Shown here piece after piece: positions 16,079-24,327 of a stretch of 36,378 bases of DNA (positions are counted from its first letter, which is position 1; each line of letters opens with the position of its first letter). Location: contig JAAETI010000377.1 in the NCBI GenBank assembly GCA_024228555.1, positions 1-36,378 on the forward strand. Direction: 5' to 3'. The notes beneath the pieces were generated by a model. The model saw nothing but the letters and a program-made list of their open reading frames with translations. It searched no databases and had not been told where the DNA came from. This stretch comes from a bacterium (GTDB taxonomy: Bacteria; Actinomycetota; Acidimicrobiia; Spongiisociales; UBA5794). The position numbers were made by a program, and so were the translations under genes.

Positions 16079-16122
16079 TCCGCTTGGCGTGGGGTGATCT
16101 GTGTAGACAAAGGTGTGAACAG

Positions 16123-16722
16123 ATGGCCGTCGAATCGAGCATGCTGCCCTTAGGTACACCGGCACCAGCTTTTGATCTCCCCAATACGGTTGGCGGGGGC
16201 ACAGTCAAGCTATCTGACGTGGCGGCGAAGAAGGCTCTCGTGGTGATCTTTCTCTGCAATCACTGTCCCTATGTGAAGCACCTCCAGGAGGGCTTTGTGC
16301 AGTTTGGCCTCGACTACGCAGAGCAAGACGTCGCCATTGTGGCGATCAGTTCCAACGATGCTGTCCAATATCCGGACGACGGACCCGCCGAGTTGGGTGC
16401 AATGTCGCGCCAACTTGGCTACACCTTCCCCGTTCTGTTTGACGAGTTGCAGGATGTAGCAAAGGCCTACACCGCAGCCTGTACACCCGACTTCTTTGTC
16501 TTTGGGCAGGATCGCACCCTTGTGTACCGCGGTCGCTTTGACGAATCGCGCCCCAAATCCGGGGTTGCCGTCACCGGCCAAGATCTGCGGGCGGCGGTCG
16601 ACGCCGTGCTGGAGGGCAGGGCGGTTGCTGCTGAGCAGTACCCATCGATGGGATGTGGTATAAAGTGGAAGCCAGCAACGAACCTGCATAGAACAGCAAG
16701 GGGTCGATCATATGGATGTTGA
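16123..16722 (+). CDS. AhpC/TSA-like thioredoxin-fold protein with apparent C-terminal frameshift
   Basis: About 199 residues. The fold is peroxiredoxin/thioredoxin-like with a redox motif CNHC in IFLCNHCPYVKHL (about residues 44-56). SNDAVQYPDDGP, VAKAYTAACTPDFFVF and PSMGCGIKWKP match a widespread family of uncharacterised thioredoxin-like oxidoreductases. That family normally ends in KWKPGNEP. Here the frame goes on as KWKPATNLHRTARG, but adding one base after 16674 would read KWKP-x-NEPA followed by TAG at 16689-16691. A one-base deletion or a sequencing error is therefore likely. The start at 16123 has AAAGGTG 7 nt upstream; an ATG at 16075 overlapping the SDR stop is possible but gives a non-conserved N-terminus. 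Confidence 0.82.
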   Translation: MAVESSMLPLGTPAPAFDLPNTVGGGTVKLSDVAAKKALVVIFLCNHCPYVKHLQEGFVQFGLDYAEQDVAIVAISSNDAVQYPDDGPAELGAMSRQLGYTFPVLFDELQDVAKAYTAACTPDFFVFGQDRTLVYRGRFDESRPKSGVAVTGQDLRAAVDAVLEGRAVAAEQYPSMGCGIKWKPATNLHRTARGRSYGC

Positions 16723-17887
16723 TCGTATTCGTGCCGAAACCCCGGGTTGTGCCGAGGTGGCCCATTTCAACAACGCAGGGGCATCACTTCCCCCGGCGAT
16801 TGTTGTCGACACAGTGGTTGAGTACTTGCAGCGGGAGGCTCGGGTTGGCGGCTACGAGCTAGCCGATCTGCACGAGGAGCAGCTTGCCGGCGTCTACCGC
16901 TCCGTGGCAGGCGTGATTGGTGCTCACGAGGATGAGATCGCCCTCTTGGACAGCGCGACCACGGCCTGGGATAGGGCGTTCTATTCACTTCGCTTTGAGC
17001 CAGGGGATTGCATCCTGACCACGACAACAGAGTACGCGGCCAATTTCATCGCCTACCTACAGGTGGCGGAACGGACCGGGGCCCACATCGAGGTGATGCC
17101 CGATGCGCCGACGGGAGAGCTCGACGTTGACGCTCTTGCCGACATGATCGACGAGCGAACCAAGTTGATATCCATCAATCACGTGCCGACCAACACCGGT
17201 TTGGTCAATCCGGCTGCCGCGGTTGGGCAAGTCGCCCGCGATGCCGGCGTCACCTATCTGCTCGATGCATGTCAATCGGTAGGCCAAATGCCGATTGATG
17301 TCGATGAGATCGGGTGCGATCTGTTGTCGGCCACCAGTCGCAAATTCCTGCGCGGACCCCGCGGTGTCGGGTTCCTCTATGTGCGGGACACGATGATTGA
17401 GGAGCTCACCCCGGCATCACTTGACCTCCATGCTGCGAAGTGGGTCGAGCCGGACCGCTATGCGGTTCGCAACGATGCAAAACGCTTTGAGACCTGGGAG
17501 TCGAGCCCTGCGCTGCGGCTCGGTCTCGGGGCGGCTTGTGACTATGCGGTGGATGTCGGCCTTGGCCCGATTTGGGAGAGGTTGTCCTCACTTGCGGACA
17601 TTCTGCGCGGTGCGCTACAGGAGCTTCCCGGCGTTGCGATCCATGACAAGGGAACCGTGCGCGGCGGGATCGTCACCTTCAGCGTTACCGGGCGCACGGC
17701 ACCTGAGGTCAAGGCTGCGCTTGCCGTCAACCGGATCAACGTCTCGACCACCAGCGCCCACTCGGCTCGCATCGACATGGAACAGCGTGGCCTGGACGAG
17801 GTCATCAGATCATCGGTCCACTACTTCAATACCGAAGACGAGATAGCGGCGCTGGTAGCCGTGGTCGCAGAGCTAGCCGAGCACTGA
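16712..17887 (+). CDS. Class V aminotransferase / cysteine-desulfurase-like PLP enzyme
   Basis: 391 residues, normal family length. Features are the N-terminal HFNNAGASLPP, a PLP-phosphate region with DSATTAWDRAFYSL, the cofactor Asp in LLDACQSVGQMP, and the PLP Lys in TSRKFLRGPRGVGFLY. The absence of a conserved active Cys loop of NifS/SufS type argues against a true desulfurase. Related enzymes include isopenicillin-N epimerase-like proteins and the ergothioneine C-S lyase EgtE; none can be assigned. AAGGGG (16698-16703) precedes the ATG by 8 nt. It overlaps the extended thioredoxin-like frame by 11 bp, but would be 20 bp clear of that gene's ancestral stop. Confidence 0.87.
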   Translation: MDVDRIRAETPGCAEVAHFNNAGASLPPAIVVDTVVEYLQREARVGGYELADLHEEQLAGVYRSVAGVIGAHEDEIALLDSATTAWDRAFYSLRFEPGDCILTTTTEYAANFIAYLQVAERTGAHIEVMPDAPTGELDVDALADMIDERTKLISINHVPTNTGLVNPAAAVGQVARDAGVTYLLDACQSVGQMPIDVDEIGCDLLSATSRKFLRGPRGVGFLYVRDTMIEELTPASLDLHAAKWVEPDRYAVRNDAKRFETWESSPALRLGLGAACDYAVDVGLGPIWERLSSLADILRGALQELPGVAIHDKGTVRGGIVTFSVTGRTAPEVKAALAVNRINVSTTSAHSARIDMEQRGLDEVIRSSVHYFNTEDEIAALVAVVAELAEH

Positions 17888-17889
17888 CC

Positions 17890-18849
17890 TCAGAGTTCGG
17901 GGAACGCCACCCCGGCGAGGAACGCCTCGAGTACCGATGTTGCGGCCGGTTCGATCGGGACAACGTAGGCGACGCCGCTTTCTGTTGAGTTGTCAACGGG
18001 GAGCGTGATTGTTTCGATCTGGGTCGAGGACAGGGCAAGTGCGGAGCGCCCGAGGTCGACCATTACCGAGGGGGTGAACCCCGCGTCCGCGGTGATCTGC
18101 TCTGCGAAGGTCGATGCGAAGCTGGGCAGGCTAAAGGCTGCCGACTTTGACGTTGCCTGATCGAACATCAGCAGCAGCAGCTCCTGCTGGCGATGGGTAC
18201 GTCCGATGTCGCTACCGTCCACCGACTTCCATGACCCGTCGATGAGTTCCTGGTAGCTGCGCGACCTGGCGTAGGCAAGAGCAGTCTCCCCATCCATCTG
18301 TTGGGTACCGGCTTCGACCCTCAGCCCGGACTTCAGATCGCGGGCCGGGTTCTCGAAGGTCTTGGTGATGCCGCCAAGAGAGTCAACCACTCTGGCGAAA
18401 CCCCCAAAGTCGATCTCCACGTAGTGATGAATCGGAATCTGCAGATTGTCCTGGATTGTCTGGACGAGCAGATCGGGTCCGCCGAACACAAACGCCGCAT
18501 TGATACGGTTGGTCCCATTGCCGGGGATGTCCATTTTCAGGTCGCGGGGCAGGCTGAGCAGCTGCGCACCCTCCCCTGGGATGACATGAGCGACCATGAT
18601 GACGTCGGTGCGGGAGCCCGAGAAGTCGCCGAAGTTGTCGAACCCTTCGGGCAGGTCCTCCCTGCTGTCGGAGGCGACGATCAGGATGTTGCGATAGCCC
18701 TCGTCGACCTCTTGGACCAACGACGGCAGCTCCTCGTCGGGGATCTTGTCGATCTTGGCATCGATGAAGTAGATGAAGCCAACAGATCCAAACACGCCGA
18801 GCACCGCAACGATAAGCATGCCGAGCAGCATCTTCTTCGGTGTGCTCAT
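17890..18849 (-). CDS. LytR-CpsA-Psr (LCP) family cell-wall polymer ligase
   Basis: About 319 residues from the ATG at 18849. A short cytoplasmic start, one membrane helix (MLLGMLIVAVLGVFGSVGFIYFI), and an extracellular LCP domain can be seen. The domain contains NILIVASDSRED, GSRTDVIMVAHV, LLSLPRDLKMDI, INAAFVFGG, FARVVDSLGG and the Arg-rich ALAYARSR and DIGRTHRQQELL. LCP enzymes attach teichoic-acid-like polymers, arabinogalactan or capsule to peptidoglycan from lipid carriers. No ribosome site precedes this ATG; a TTG at 18888 with GAGG 5 nt before it would add 13 residues and is a real alternative. The stop is 2 bp from the convergent aminotransferase. It may serve the glycan genes at 32565-36378. 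Confidence 0.88.
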   Translation of the reverse strand: MSTPKKMLLGMLIVAVLGVFGSVGFIYFIDAKIDKIPDEELPSLVQEVDEGYRNILIVASDSREDLPEGFDNFGDFSGSRTDVIMVAHVIPGEGAQLLSLPRDLKMDIPGNGTNRINAAFVFGGPDLLVQTIQDNLQIPIHHYVEIDFGGFARVVDSLGGITKTFENPARDLKSGLRVEAGTQQMDGETALAYARSRSYQELIDGSWKSVDGSDIGRTHRQQELLLLMFDQATSKSAAFSLPSFASTFAEQITADAGFTPSVMVDLGRSALALSSTQIETITLPVDNSTESGVAYVVPIEPAATSVLEAFLAGVAFPEL

Positions 18850-18979
18850 GCGATGACGCGCATCAGGTATAGGTGTTTCGGTGGTCAATGGAACCTCGCA
18901 GCGGAGAGTGTCGTTTGCTGCAGCGAGCAGTGTAACGAACCGTCGCACTATGCCACCTTCGTGACTCCCAGACTGGGTC

Positions 18980-18991
18980 TACCATGCTCGA
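18980..18991 (+). promoter_or_regulatory. Leaderless -10 box of ilvD
   Basis: TACCAT (18980-18985) lies exactly 6 nt before the ilvD ATG at 18992; no Shine-Dalgarno sequence is present and there is no room for a leader-peptide attenuator. Confidence 0.5.
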
Positions 18992-20674
18992 ATGACTGAA
19001 AATCTGAATCGAATCAGCCGTCGCATCACGCAAGAGGCATCCCAAGGGGCTTCTCAGGCGATGCTCTACGCCACCGGTCTGACCCCTGCCGATATGGACA
19101 AGGCCCAGGTTGGCATTGCCAGCATGTGGTACGAAGGCAACTCCTGCAACATGCATTTGAACGACTTGGCGGTGCGAGTCCGTGACGGAGTTGTCGACGC
19201 CGGCATGGTTTCGATGCGGTTCAACACCATCGGTGTCTCCGATGGCATCTCGATGGGCACCGATGGGATGAGCTTCTCGTTGCAGTCCCGCGACCTGATT
19301 GCCGATTCGATCGAGACGGTGATGCGCGCCCAATGGTACGACGCCAACATCGCACTGCCCGGTTGCGACAAGAACATGCCGGGATCGGTCATGGCGATGG
19401 CACGGGTCAACGTGCCATCGATCATGATCTACGGTGGGACCATCCGCGCCGGTCACGGCGACGACGGCGCTCCGCTCGATATCGTTTCCGCATTCCAGTC
19501 CTACGGCGAGTGGATTGCCGACCGCATCACCGACGAGCAGCGTCGCAAGATCGTCAGCCACGCCTGTCCGGGAGCCGGTGCCTGTGGCGGGATGTATACG
19601 GCCAACACCATGGCGTCGGCGATCGAGGCACTCGGAATGAGCCTGCCCTACTCCTCTTCGATCCCCGCCGCCGACCCTGCCAAGCTCGATGAGTGTTTTG
19701 CGGCGGGGGCGGCCATCCGCAACCTGCTCGAACTGAACCTAACGCCAAGAGACATCATGACGCGGGTGGCGTTCGAGAACGCCATCGCCATCGTCATGGT
19801 CACCGGCGGATCGACCAACTCCGTCTTGCATCTGCTGGCGATGGCGCGGGCGGTTGATATTGATCTCACCATCGATGACTTCCAATCAGTCAGCGACCGG
19901 ATTCCGTTTCTGGCGGATCTCAAGCCGAGTGGCCGCTACGTAATGGAAGACCTGCATGCAGTGGGGGGCACGCCTGCAGTGCTCAAGCTGCTGCTGGAGC
20001 ACGATGCGATCGATGGCACCTGTCTGACGGTCACCGGCAAGACGCTCGCCGAGAACCTTGCCGATCTACCCGGTCTCGCTGAAGGTCAGAACGTTGTCCA
20101 ACCCTGGGATGCGCCAATCAAGGAATCGGGGCATCTGCAGATCTTGCGCGGCAATCTCGCACCGGACGGGGCTGTGGCCAAGATCACCGGCAAGGAGGGG
20201 CTCCGGTTCTCCGGAACTGCGCGCACGTTCGATTGCGAAGAGGACATGCTCCCTGCGCTCGAGCGCGGGGAGATCGGACCCGGTGACGTTGTGGTGATCC
20301 GTTACGAAGGCCCCAAGGGTGGACCGGGCATGCCGGAGATGTTGACTCCGACCTCCGCAATCGTCGGCGCTGGCCTTGGCAACGACGTTGCCTTGATGAC
20401 AGATGGCCGCTTCTCCGGTGGTTCGCACGGGTTCATTATCGGTCACGTCACTCCCGAGGCCCAGGAGGGCGGTCCGATTGCTCTCGTCGAAAACGGTGAC
20501 ACAATCACCATCGATGCCAATACGAGATCAGTCCGTCTTGAAATTGACGATGACGAGATGGCACGGCGTCGTTCTGCGTGGACCCCACCGCCGCTCAAGG
20601 CGACGCGGGGAACGCTGCACCGATACATCAAGACTGTGAAGTCAGCCTCGGAAGGCTGTGTCACCGACGAGTGA
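18992..20674 (+). CDS. ilvD: Dihydroxy-acid dehydratase
   Basis: 560 residues, usual IlvD length. The iron-sulfur ligands are visible: Cys in GNSCNMHL (about 51), Cys in [10 protein letters not shown] (about 125) and Cys in [12 protein letters not shown] (about 198). Three ligand Cys favour the [2Fe-2S] form common in Actinobacteria. Further signatures are [12 protein letters not shown] and, at the C-terminus, [14 protein letters not shown] and [12 protein letters not shown], where the Ser acts as base. It converts 2,3-dihydroxy-isovalerate and its isoleucine-pathway analogue to 2-keto acids in branched-chain amino acid and CoA precursor synthesis. No other ilv gene is nearby. The promoter looks leaderless. 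Confidence 0.96.
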   Translation: MTENLNRISRRITQEASQGASQAMLYATGLTPADMDKAQVGIASMWYEGNSCNMHLNDLAVRVRDGVVDAGMVSMRFNTIGVSDGISMGTDGMSFSLQSRDLIADSIETVMRAQWYDANIALPGCDKNMPGSVMAMARVNVPSIMIYGGTIRAGHGDDGAPLDIVSAFQSYGEWIADRITDEQRRKIVSHACPGAGACGGMYTANTMASAIEALGMSLPYSSSIPAADPAKLDECFAAGAAIRNLLELNLTPRDIMTRVAFENAIAIVMVTGGSTNSVLHLLAMARAVDIDLTIDDFQSVSDRIPFLADLKPSGRYVMEDLHAVGGTPAVLKLLLEHDAIDGTCLTVTGKTLAENLADLPGLAEGQNVVQPWDAPIKESGHLQILRGNLAPDGAVAKITGKEGLRFSGTARTFDCEEDMLPALERGEIGPGDVVVIRYEGPKGGPGMPEMLTPTSAIVGAGLGNDVALMTDGRFSGGSHGFIIGHVTPEAQEGGPIALVENGDTITIDANTRSVRLEIDDDEMARRRSAWTPPPLKATRGTLHRYIKTVKSASEGCVTDE

Positions 20675-20683
20675 TGGTTGCGG

Positions 20684-21559
20684 CTACAACTCGGCGAGGG
20701 CGGGCAACGTCTCCGCACCTAGTTGCGTGATCGGTGTGCCCTCGTAGTCGTTGATCACGTTGAAGATGACATGGTCAAATCCCTGTGCGGCGAACGGGCG
20801 AGCTTGCTCGACAATCTCGGCCGTCGACTGACCGGTGTACATGAACCCGGAAGCCGTCTTGGAGATCTCGTCGTAGTCGCGCCCGAGTCGCTCGCAGTGG
20901 GCCTTGAGTACGTCGAGCTTGTGGCTCGCTTCCTCTGGGCCGCCAAAGACGAAGAAATTGCTGGCATCTGCATACTGGGCAACCATGCGTAGCGTCTTCT
21001 TCTCCCCCGAACCACCGATGAGGATGGGTGGTCGTGGCTTGGTCAATGGCTGTGGACTGCTGATTGGCTCAGTCAGCTGATAGTGCTTGCCCTCGTAGGG
21101 GCTGCGATCGCCATCCCACATCTGAAGCGTGATCTGGATGGCCTCTTCGAGTTGCTCGAAGCGGTCCTTGAGCGATGGATAGGGAAAGCCAAGCCCCATC
21201 GACTCTCGCTCGTACCATCCGGCTCCGATGCCAAGCCAGGCGCGCCCTCCTGACAAGACATCAAGCGTGGTCACGGTCTTGGCGAGATAGCCGGCGGTCC
21301 GATAGTGCACCCCCGTCACCAAAGTACCCAGCCTGATCCGCTCGGTGATGCCGGCTACGTAGGAAAGGGCTGAGTAGCCCTCGAGCATGGCATTGTCGGC
21401 GGGACCGATCATCGGCTCGAGCTGAAAGAAATGATCCATCACCCAGAGCGTGTCGAACCCGCCCTCTTCCGCGGCCTCGCCGATCGTACGTAGTACGGGG
21501 CCGATCGCTCCGTCGCCACCCGGCCATGTGAAATTCGCAACCTGCAGACTTGCCTTCAT
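20684..21559 (-). CDS. LLM-class flavin-dependent oxidoreductase (probably F420)
   Basis: 291 residues of the luciferase-like monooxygenase fold. Seen are an N-terminal beta strand, WVMDHFFQLEPM, the ERIRLGTLVTGVHYRTAGYLAKTVTTLDVLSGGRAWLGIGAGWYERE core (a flavin-binding region), a RFEQLEEAIQI helix, and KPRPPILIGGSGEKKTLR. This pattern is typical of actinobacterial F420-dependent members that reduce or oxidise unknown small molecules. GAGGAGGG precedes the ATG at 21559; an upstream in-frame extension is polar and unlike the family. It is convergent with ilvD, with a gap of 9 bp. Confidence 0.9.
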   Translation of the reverse strand: MKASLQVANFTWPGGDGAIGPVLRTIGEAAEEGGFDTLWVMDHFFQLEPMIGPADNAMLEGYSALSYVAGITERIRLGTLVTGVHYRTAGYLAKTVTTLDVLSGGRAWLGIGAGWYERESMGLGFPYPSLKDRFEQLEEAIQITLQMWDGDRSPYEGKHYQLTEPISSPQPLTKPRPPILIGGSGEKKTLRMVAQYADASNFFVFGGPEEASHKLDVLKAHCERLGRDYDEISKTASGFMYTGQSTAEIVEQARPFAAQGFDHVIFNVINDYEGTPITQLGAETLPALAEL

Positions 21560-21623
21560 CGTGTCCCTCCTCGATTGTGGATCATATGCACAGGCTTGAT
21601 CGCTTGGTGACGCCCCTGTGCCG

Positions 21624-22511
21624 CTACTCCGCCCCAGCCCGCATCGCCAGTGCGATTGCCCCGATGAGGCCGGCGTCCTGGCCGAATTCGGGGGCGACGA
21701 CATAAGCGTCGAGCGCCCCTGAACGAATCTCCGAGGTGGCGTAGTCGTTGAGTTGCTGTTCCAGTTTGACTCTGACCAGATCCAGAAGGTCGGGGTGTTG
21801 CATGACCCCGCCGCCGATCACGATCCGTTGCGGGGCGACGACATAGGTGTAGGTACGCAGTGCTTGCGCAAGGTAGGTCGCCTCGAGGTCCCAGACATCG
21901 GCCCGGTCGGCGAGCTCTCGGCCCGGATGCCCCCAACGGTCTTGGATCGCTGGCCCGGCGGCCATCCCCTCCAGACACGCACCGTGGAATGGACAGTGCC
22001 CCGGATAGTCATCGCTGCGGATCCTTTCCAGGGTTATGTGGCCCATCTCGGGGTGTCCCATGCCGTGATGGACTTTGCCATCCACAAAGACACCGCCTCC
22101 GATGCCGGTTCCGATGGTGAGATAGATGAAGTTGGAAAGACCGCGAGCCGCACCCCAGGTCCATTCGCCAAGCGCGGCACCGCCGACATCGACGTCGATG
22201 GCAGCAGGGACACCAAGCCCATCCCGTACTCTGTCCAGCACGGACGTACCGGACCAATGCGGCTTCGGTGTAGCCGTGATCGACCCGTAGCTATTCGATG
22301 ACGGATCGAGATCAAGCGGGCCAAAACATGCAATACCGACGGCTGCGACCCCGCCGGAGCGGATGAAGTCGATGCTGGCGCCAAGAGTTTCGTCGGGAGT
22401 GGTGGTCGCGATCGTTGTGTCGGCAACGATCTTCCGTCCTTCGGAAATGGCGACACGGAATTTGGTGCCGCCTGCTTCGATTGCCGCAAAGATGCCGTCG
22501 CGCATAGCCAT
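21624..22511 (-). CDS. ROK-family sugar kinase, fructokinase-like
   Basis: 295 residues. The ATP-binding start AAIEAGGTKFRVAI, the sugar-binding region with GIACFGPLDLD, and the ROK core YLTIGTGIGGGVFVDGKVHHG and GHPEMGHI are present. The zinc site follows as GHCPFHGACLEGMAAGPAI, and the H-C-x-x-H-x-x-C arrangement with LEG is diagnostic of ROK fructokinases. It should phosphorylate fructose (or a related hexose) in the cytoplasm. With the sucrose-phosphorylase-like enzyme at 10090-11634 it could form a sucrose-use route, although the genes are 10 kb apart. The start at 22511 has a leaderless -10 box inside the 15-bp gap to the PPOX gene. Confidence 0.9.
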   Translation of the reverse strand: MAMRDGIFAAIEAGGTKFRVAISEGRKIVADTTIATTTPDETLGASIDFIRSGGVAAVGIACFGPLDLDPSSNSYGSITATPKPHWSGTSVLDRVRDGLGVPAAIDVDVGGAALGEWTWGAARGLSNFIYLTIGTGIGGGVFVDGKVHHGMGHPEMGHITLERIRSDDYPGHCPFHGACLEGMAAGPAIQDRWGHPGRELADRADVWDLEATYLAQALRTYTYVVAPQRIVIGGGVMQHPDLLDLVRVKLEQQLNDYATSEIRSGALDAYVVAPEFGQDAGLIGAIALAMRAGAE

Positions 22512-22523
22512 GTGCGCAGGCTA
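22512..22523 (-). promoter_or_regulatory. Leaderless -10 box of the fructokinase gene
   Basis: On the minus strand TAGCCT (22523-22518) lies 6 nt before the ATG at 22511, immediately after the stop codon of the PPOX-fold gene. Confidence 0.45.
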
Positions 22524-22526
22524 CCG

Positions 22527-22916
22527 CTAGCCGGTGATTCGATCTATCTCAATCGAGATGTCGACCCGCATCTCGCCGGGCTGTGACCACTGGTAGCTGT
22601 CGGCGTCTGTGTACTTGCGGGCCATACGGTCGATGAGGTTCATGCCGTGCTGCTCGATTGCAACGGCGCGGCCGTTGAGGACGATGTTGCGATATGGATT
22701 GTCGGGAGGTGTGAAGGAAACCGCGATTCGGGGGTTGTTGCGGAGGTTGCGTGGCTTGGCGCGACCCTCGGCTGTGCTGAACGTAAACAGATCTCCATCG
22801 AGACCACCCCACACAACTGAGACCTGGGGAGAGCCATCAGGGTTGACCGTTGCCGCATGAAAGAAGATCGGCTCACTGATCATGGCTCGAATGTCGTCCG
22901 GAATTGCGGCAGGCAT
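22527..22916 (-). CDS. PPOX-fold (pyridoxamine-phosphate-oxidase-like) protein
   Basis: 129 residues with the split-barrel flavin-binding pattern: FFHAATVNPDGSPQVSVVWGGLDGDLFTFSTAEGRAKPRNLRNNPRIAVSF, the hallmark of PPOX-class F420- or FMN-dependent oxidoreductases. RNIVLNGRAVAIE and the end MRVDISIEIDRITG fit the same fold. The substrate is unknown; in Actinobacteria such proteins often use F420. AAGGAG precedes the ATG at 22916. It is divergent from the DUF4342 gene (120-bp gap) and 15 bp upstream of the fructokinase. Confidence 0.88.
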   Translation of the reverse strand: MPAAIPDDIRAMISEPIFFHAATVNPDGSPQVSVVWGGLDGDLFTFSTAEGRAKPRNLRNNPRIAVSFTPPDNPYRNIVLNGRAVAIEQHGMNLIDRMARKYTDADSYQWSQPGEMRVDISIEIDRITG

Positions 22917-23036
22917 GGTGCTCCTTGATGGCTTCTGGCAACGCTAACGCACCCCTACGACGATGGGTGACGTCCCTGATAGGCGCAAAGCCGATTCTGC
23001 GCGATGCTGAGTCCACAATCTCTAGGAGAGTGAACT

Positions 23037-23312
23037 GTGGATCAGGTAGAAGAATTCAAGATCAAGGGTGATGAGTTGCTCGGACGGATCAGGGAGCTGA
23101 TCAAGGAGGGCAACGTTCGCCATCTGACCATCCAGAACAGCGATGGCAAGACGATTGTCGAGGTTCCGCTCACGATTGGTGTCGTCGGTGCCTTGATCGC
23201 ACCGGCTGCGGCTGCGATCGGTGCGATTGCGGCACTGGTGACGGAATGCACTGTTGCGGTGACCAGGGATGAGGGATCAGAAGAGGAATCAGAGGACACC
23301 GGAGCGGAGTAG
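23037..23312 (+). CDS. DUF4342 family protein
   Basis: 91 residues. The N-terminal half is charged and helical (EEFKIKGDELLGRIRELIKEG), followed by a short beta segment (VRHLTIQNSDGKTIVEVPLT). One hydrophobic helix (IGVVGALIAPAAAAIGAIAALV) and an acidic tail (EGSEEESEDTGAE) complete it. This matches the DUF4342 layout of a small domain attached to a membrane or amphipathic helix; function is unknown. The GTG at 23037 is supported by AGGAGAG just upstream. Confidence 0.82.
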   Translation: MDQVEEFKIKGDELLGRIRELIKEGNVRHLTIQNSDGKTIVEVPLTIGVVGALIAPAAAAIGAIAALVTECTVAVTRDEGSEEESEDTGAE

Positions 23313-23367
23313 CTCTTCGGTGGAGGCATCGGCAGCTGCCTCGGTCATCTTCACTATTGCCGGGGCG

Positions 23368-23398
23368 CCTCCCCGCTGCCCTCTCGACATCGGGGAGG
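23368..23398. terminator. GC-rich hairpin between convergent genes
   Basis: CCTCCCCG (23368-23375) and CGGGGAGG (23391-23398) form a perfect 8-bp stem with a 15-nt loop, placed between the convergent DUF4342 and ABC permease genes. Likely a bidirectional terminator, although no T-run follows. Confidence 0.45.
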
Positions 23399-23404
23399 TG
23401 GATC

Positions 23405-23527
23405 ATTGGTTTGCTCTCGCTTGCGGTCCTCGTCTTGGGCCTCGCCGAGTGGGTTGGCCGGCGCGAGCTCAGACCGCCTCGCCTGCGTGCTGCTGATGGT
23501 TCCGTTCCACAATCGAGCGAAACGTAA
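23405..23527 (+). CDS. Possible 40-residue single-pass membrane peptide
   Basis: A short frame reads IIGLLSLAVLVLGLAEWVGRRELRP and so on to a TAA at 23525-23527: one hydrophobic helix followed by a basic stop-transfer region. GGGGAGG (23392-23398) is 6 nt before an ATT at 23405 and 12 nt before a TTG at 23411; there is no ATG or GTG. The hydrophobic half lies outside other genes, while the 3' half is antisense to the end of the permease gene. Weak candidate. Confidence 0.22.
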   Translation: MGLLSLAVLVLGLAEWVGRRELRPPRLRAADGSVPQSSET

Positions 23528-24314
23528 GAACCAAGAAGAACAGGAGGATGGGGACCACTGCCATCGTTGCCGAACCCGAGGTGTTGGCGTGGAAGCTGAT
23601 CACCAGACCGGCGGCAACCGACAGGACACCGATTAGGGCGGCTGTGGCCATCATTGCGGGAACTCTTCTGACCAGCAGCGATGCAGTGGCGGGAGGCCCG
23701 ACCAGGAGTCCGAGAACGAGCAGGGTGCCCACCGTTTGGAAGGACCCGACAATGGTCACCATGATCAGCGTCAGCATGGCGGCATGGGCGAACTTCGGCC
23801 GCATCCCCAGCATCTGTGCTTTGTAGTCGTTGAACGAGAGCACCAGGAACGGTCGATAGAGCAAGACGCTCAGGACGACAACGATGCACATCACGCTGCC
23901 GAGCAGCCATACATCGCTGTTGGTCACACCCAATGCATCCCCGAACAGTATTCCGTTGAGGCTGCCGGTGTACGACGCGGTTCGCGAGATCAGGATCACT
24001 CCGAGACCAAGCATGCCGACAAACAGCAGACCTATCCCCGTGTCTTCTGAGAACGTGGTCTGTCGGTGCACCAAGTTGATGCCCAACAGCATCACGGCTG
24101 CGGCCAGGATTGCCCCGAGCAATACGTTGAAGTCCATCAGGATTGCCAGGGCGACTCCCGGAATCACACCGTGGACCAAGGCATCTCCAAGGAAGGTCAT
24201 TCCGCGAATCACCACCCATGTGCCGACAACGGCGAGTGCAATGGCGGCCATCGAGCCGCCAACTAGCGCTCGCTGCTGGAAGGCGAACTCAAACGGTGCG
24301 GTCAACCAGTCCAC
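23469..24314 (-). CDS. Metal ABC transporter permease (ZnuB/MntB type)
   Basis: 281 residues with about eight membrane helices, family ABC-3. Characteristic parts are RGMTFLGDALVHGVIPGVALA, the central EDTGIGLLFVGMLGLGVIL, and QTVGTLLVLGLLVGPPATASLLVRRVP near the C-terminus. It forms the membrane channel for a divalent metal, probably Zn2+ given the Zur-like regulator. The start is GTG at 24314 with GAGG shortly upstream, 13 nt after the binding-protein gene, so the two are one operon. The ATPase partner is on the other strand at 25746-26588. Confidence 0.92.
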   Translation of the reverse strand: MDWLTAPFEFAFQQRALVGGSMAAIALAVVGTWVVIRGMTFLGDALVHGVIPGVALAILMDFNVLLGAILAAAVMLLGINLVHRQTTFSEDTGIGLLFVGMLGLGVILISRTASYTGSLNGILFGDALGVTNSDVWLLGSVMCIVVVLSVLLYRPFLVLSFNDYKAQMLGMRPKFAHAAMLTLIMVTIVGSFQTVGTLLVLGLLVGPPATASLLVRRVPAMMATAALIGVLSVAAGLVISFHANTSGSATMAVVPILLFFLVLTFRSIVERNHQQHAGEAV

Positions 24315-24327
24315 GTCAGCCTCGGGT

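Noticed and set aside
18849-18948. Longer N-terminus of the LCP protein from GTG 18948
   Set aside because: It would approach the ilvD -10 box and has no ribosome site; only the TTG at 18888 is a serious alternative to the ATG.
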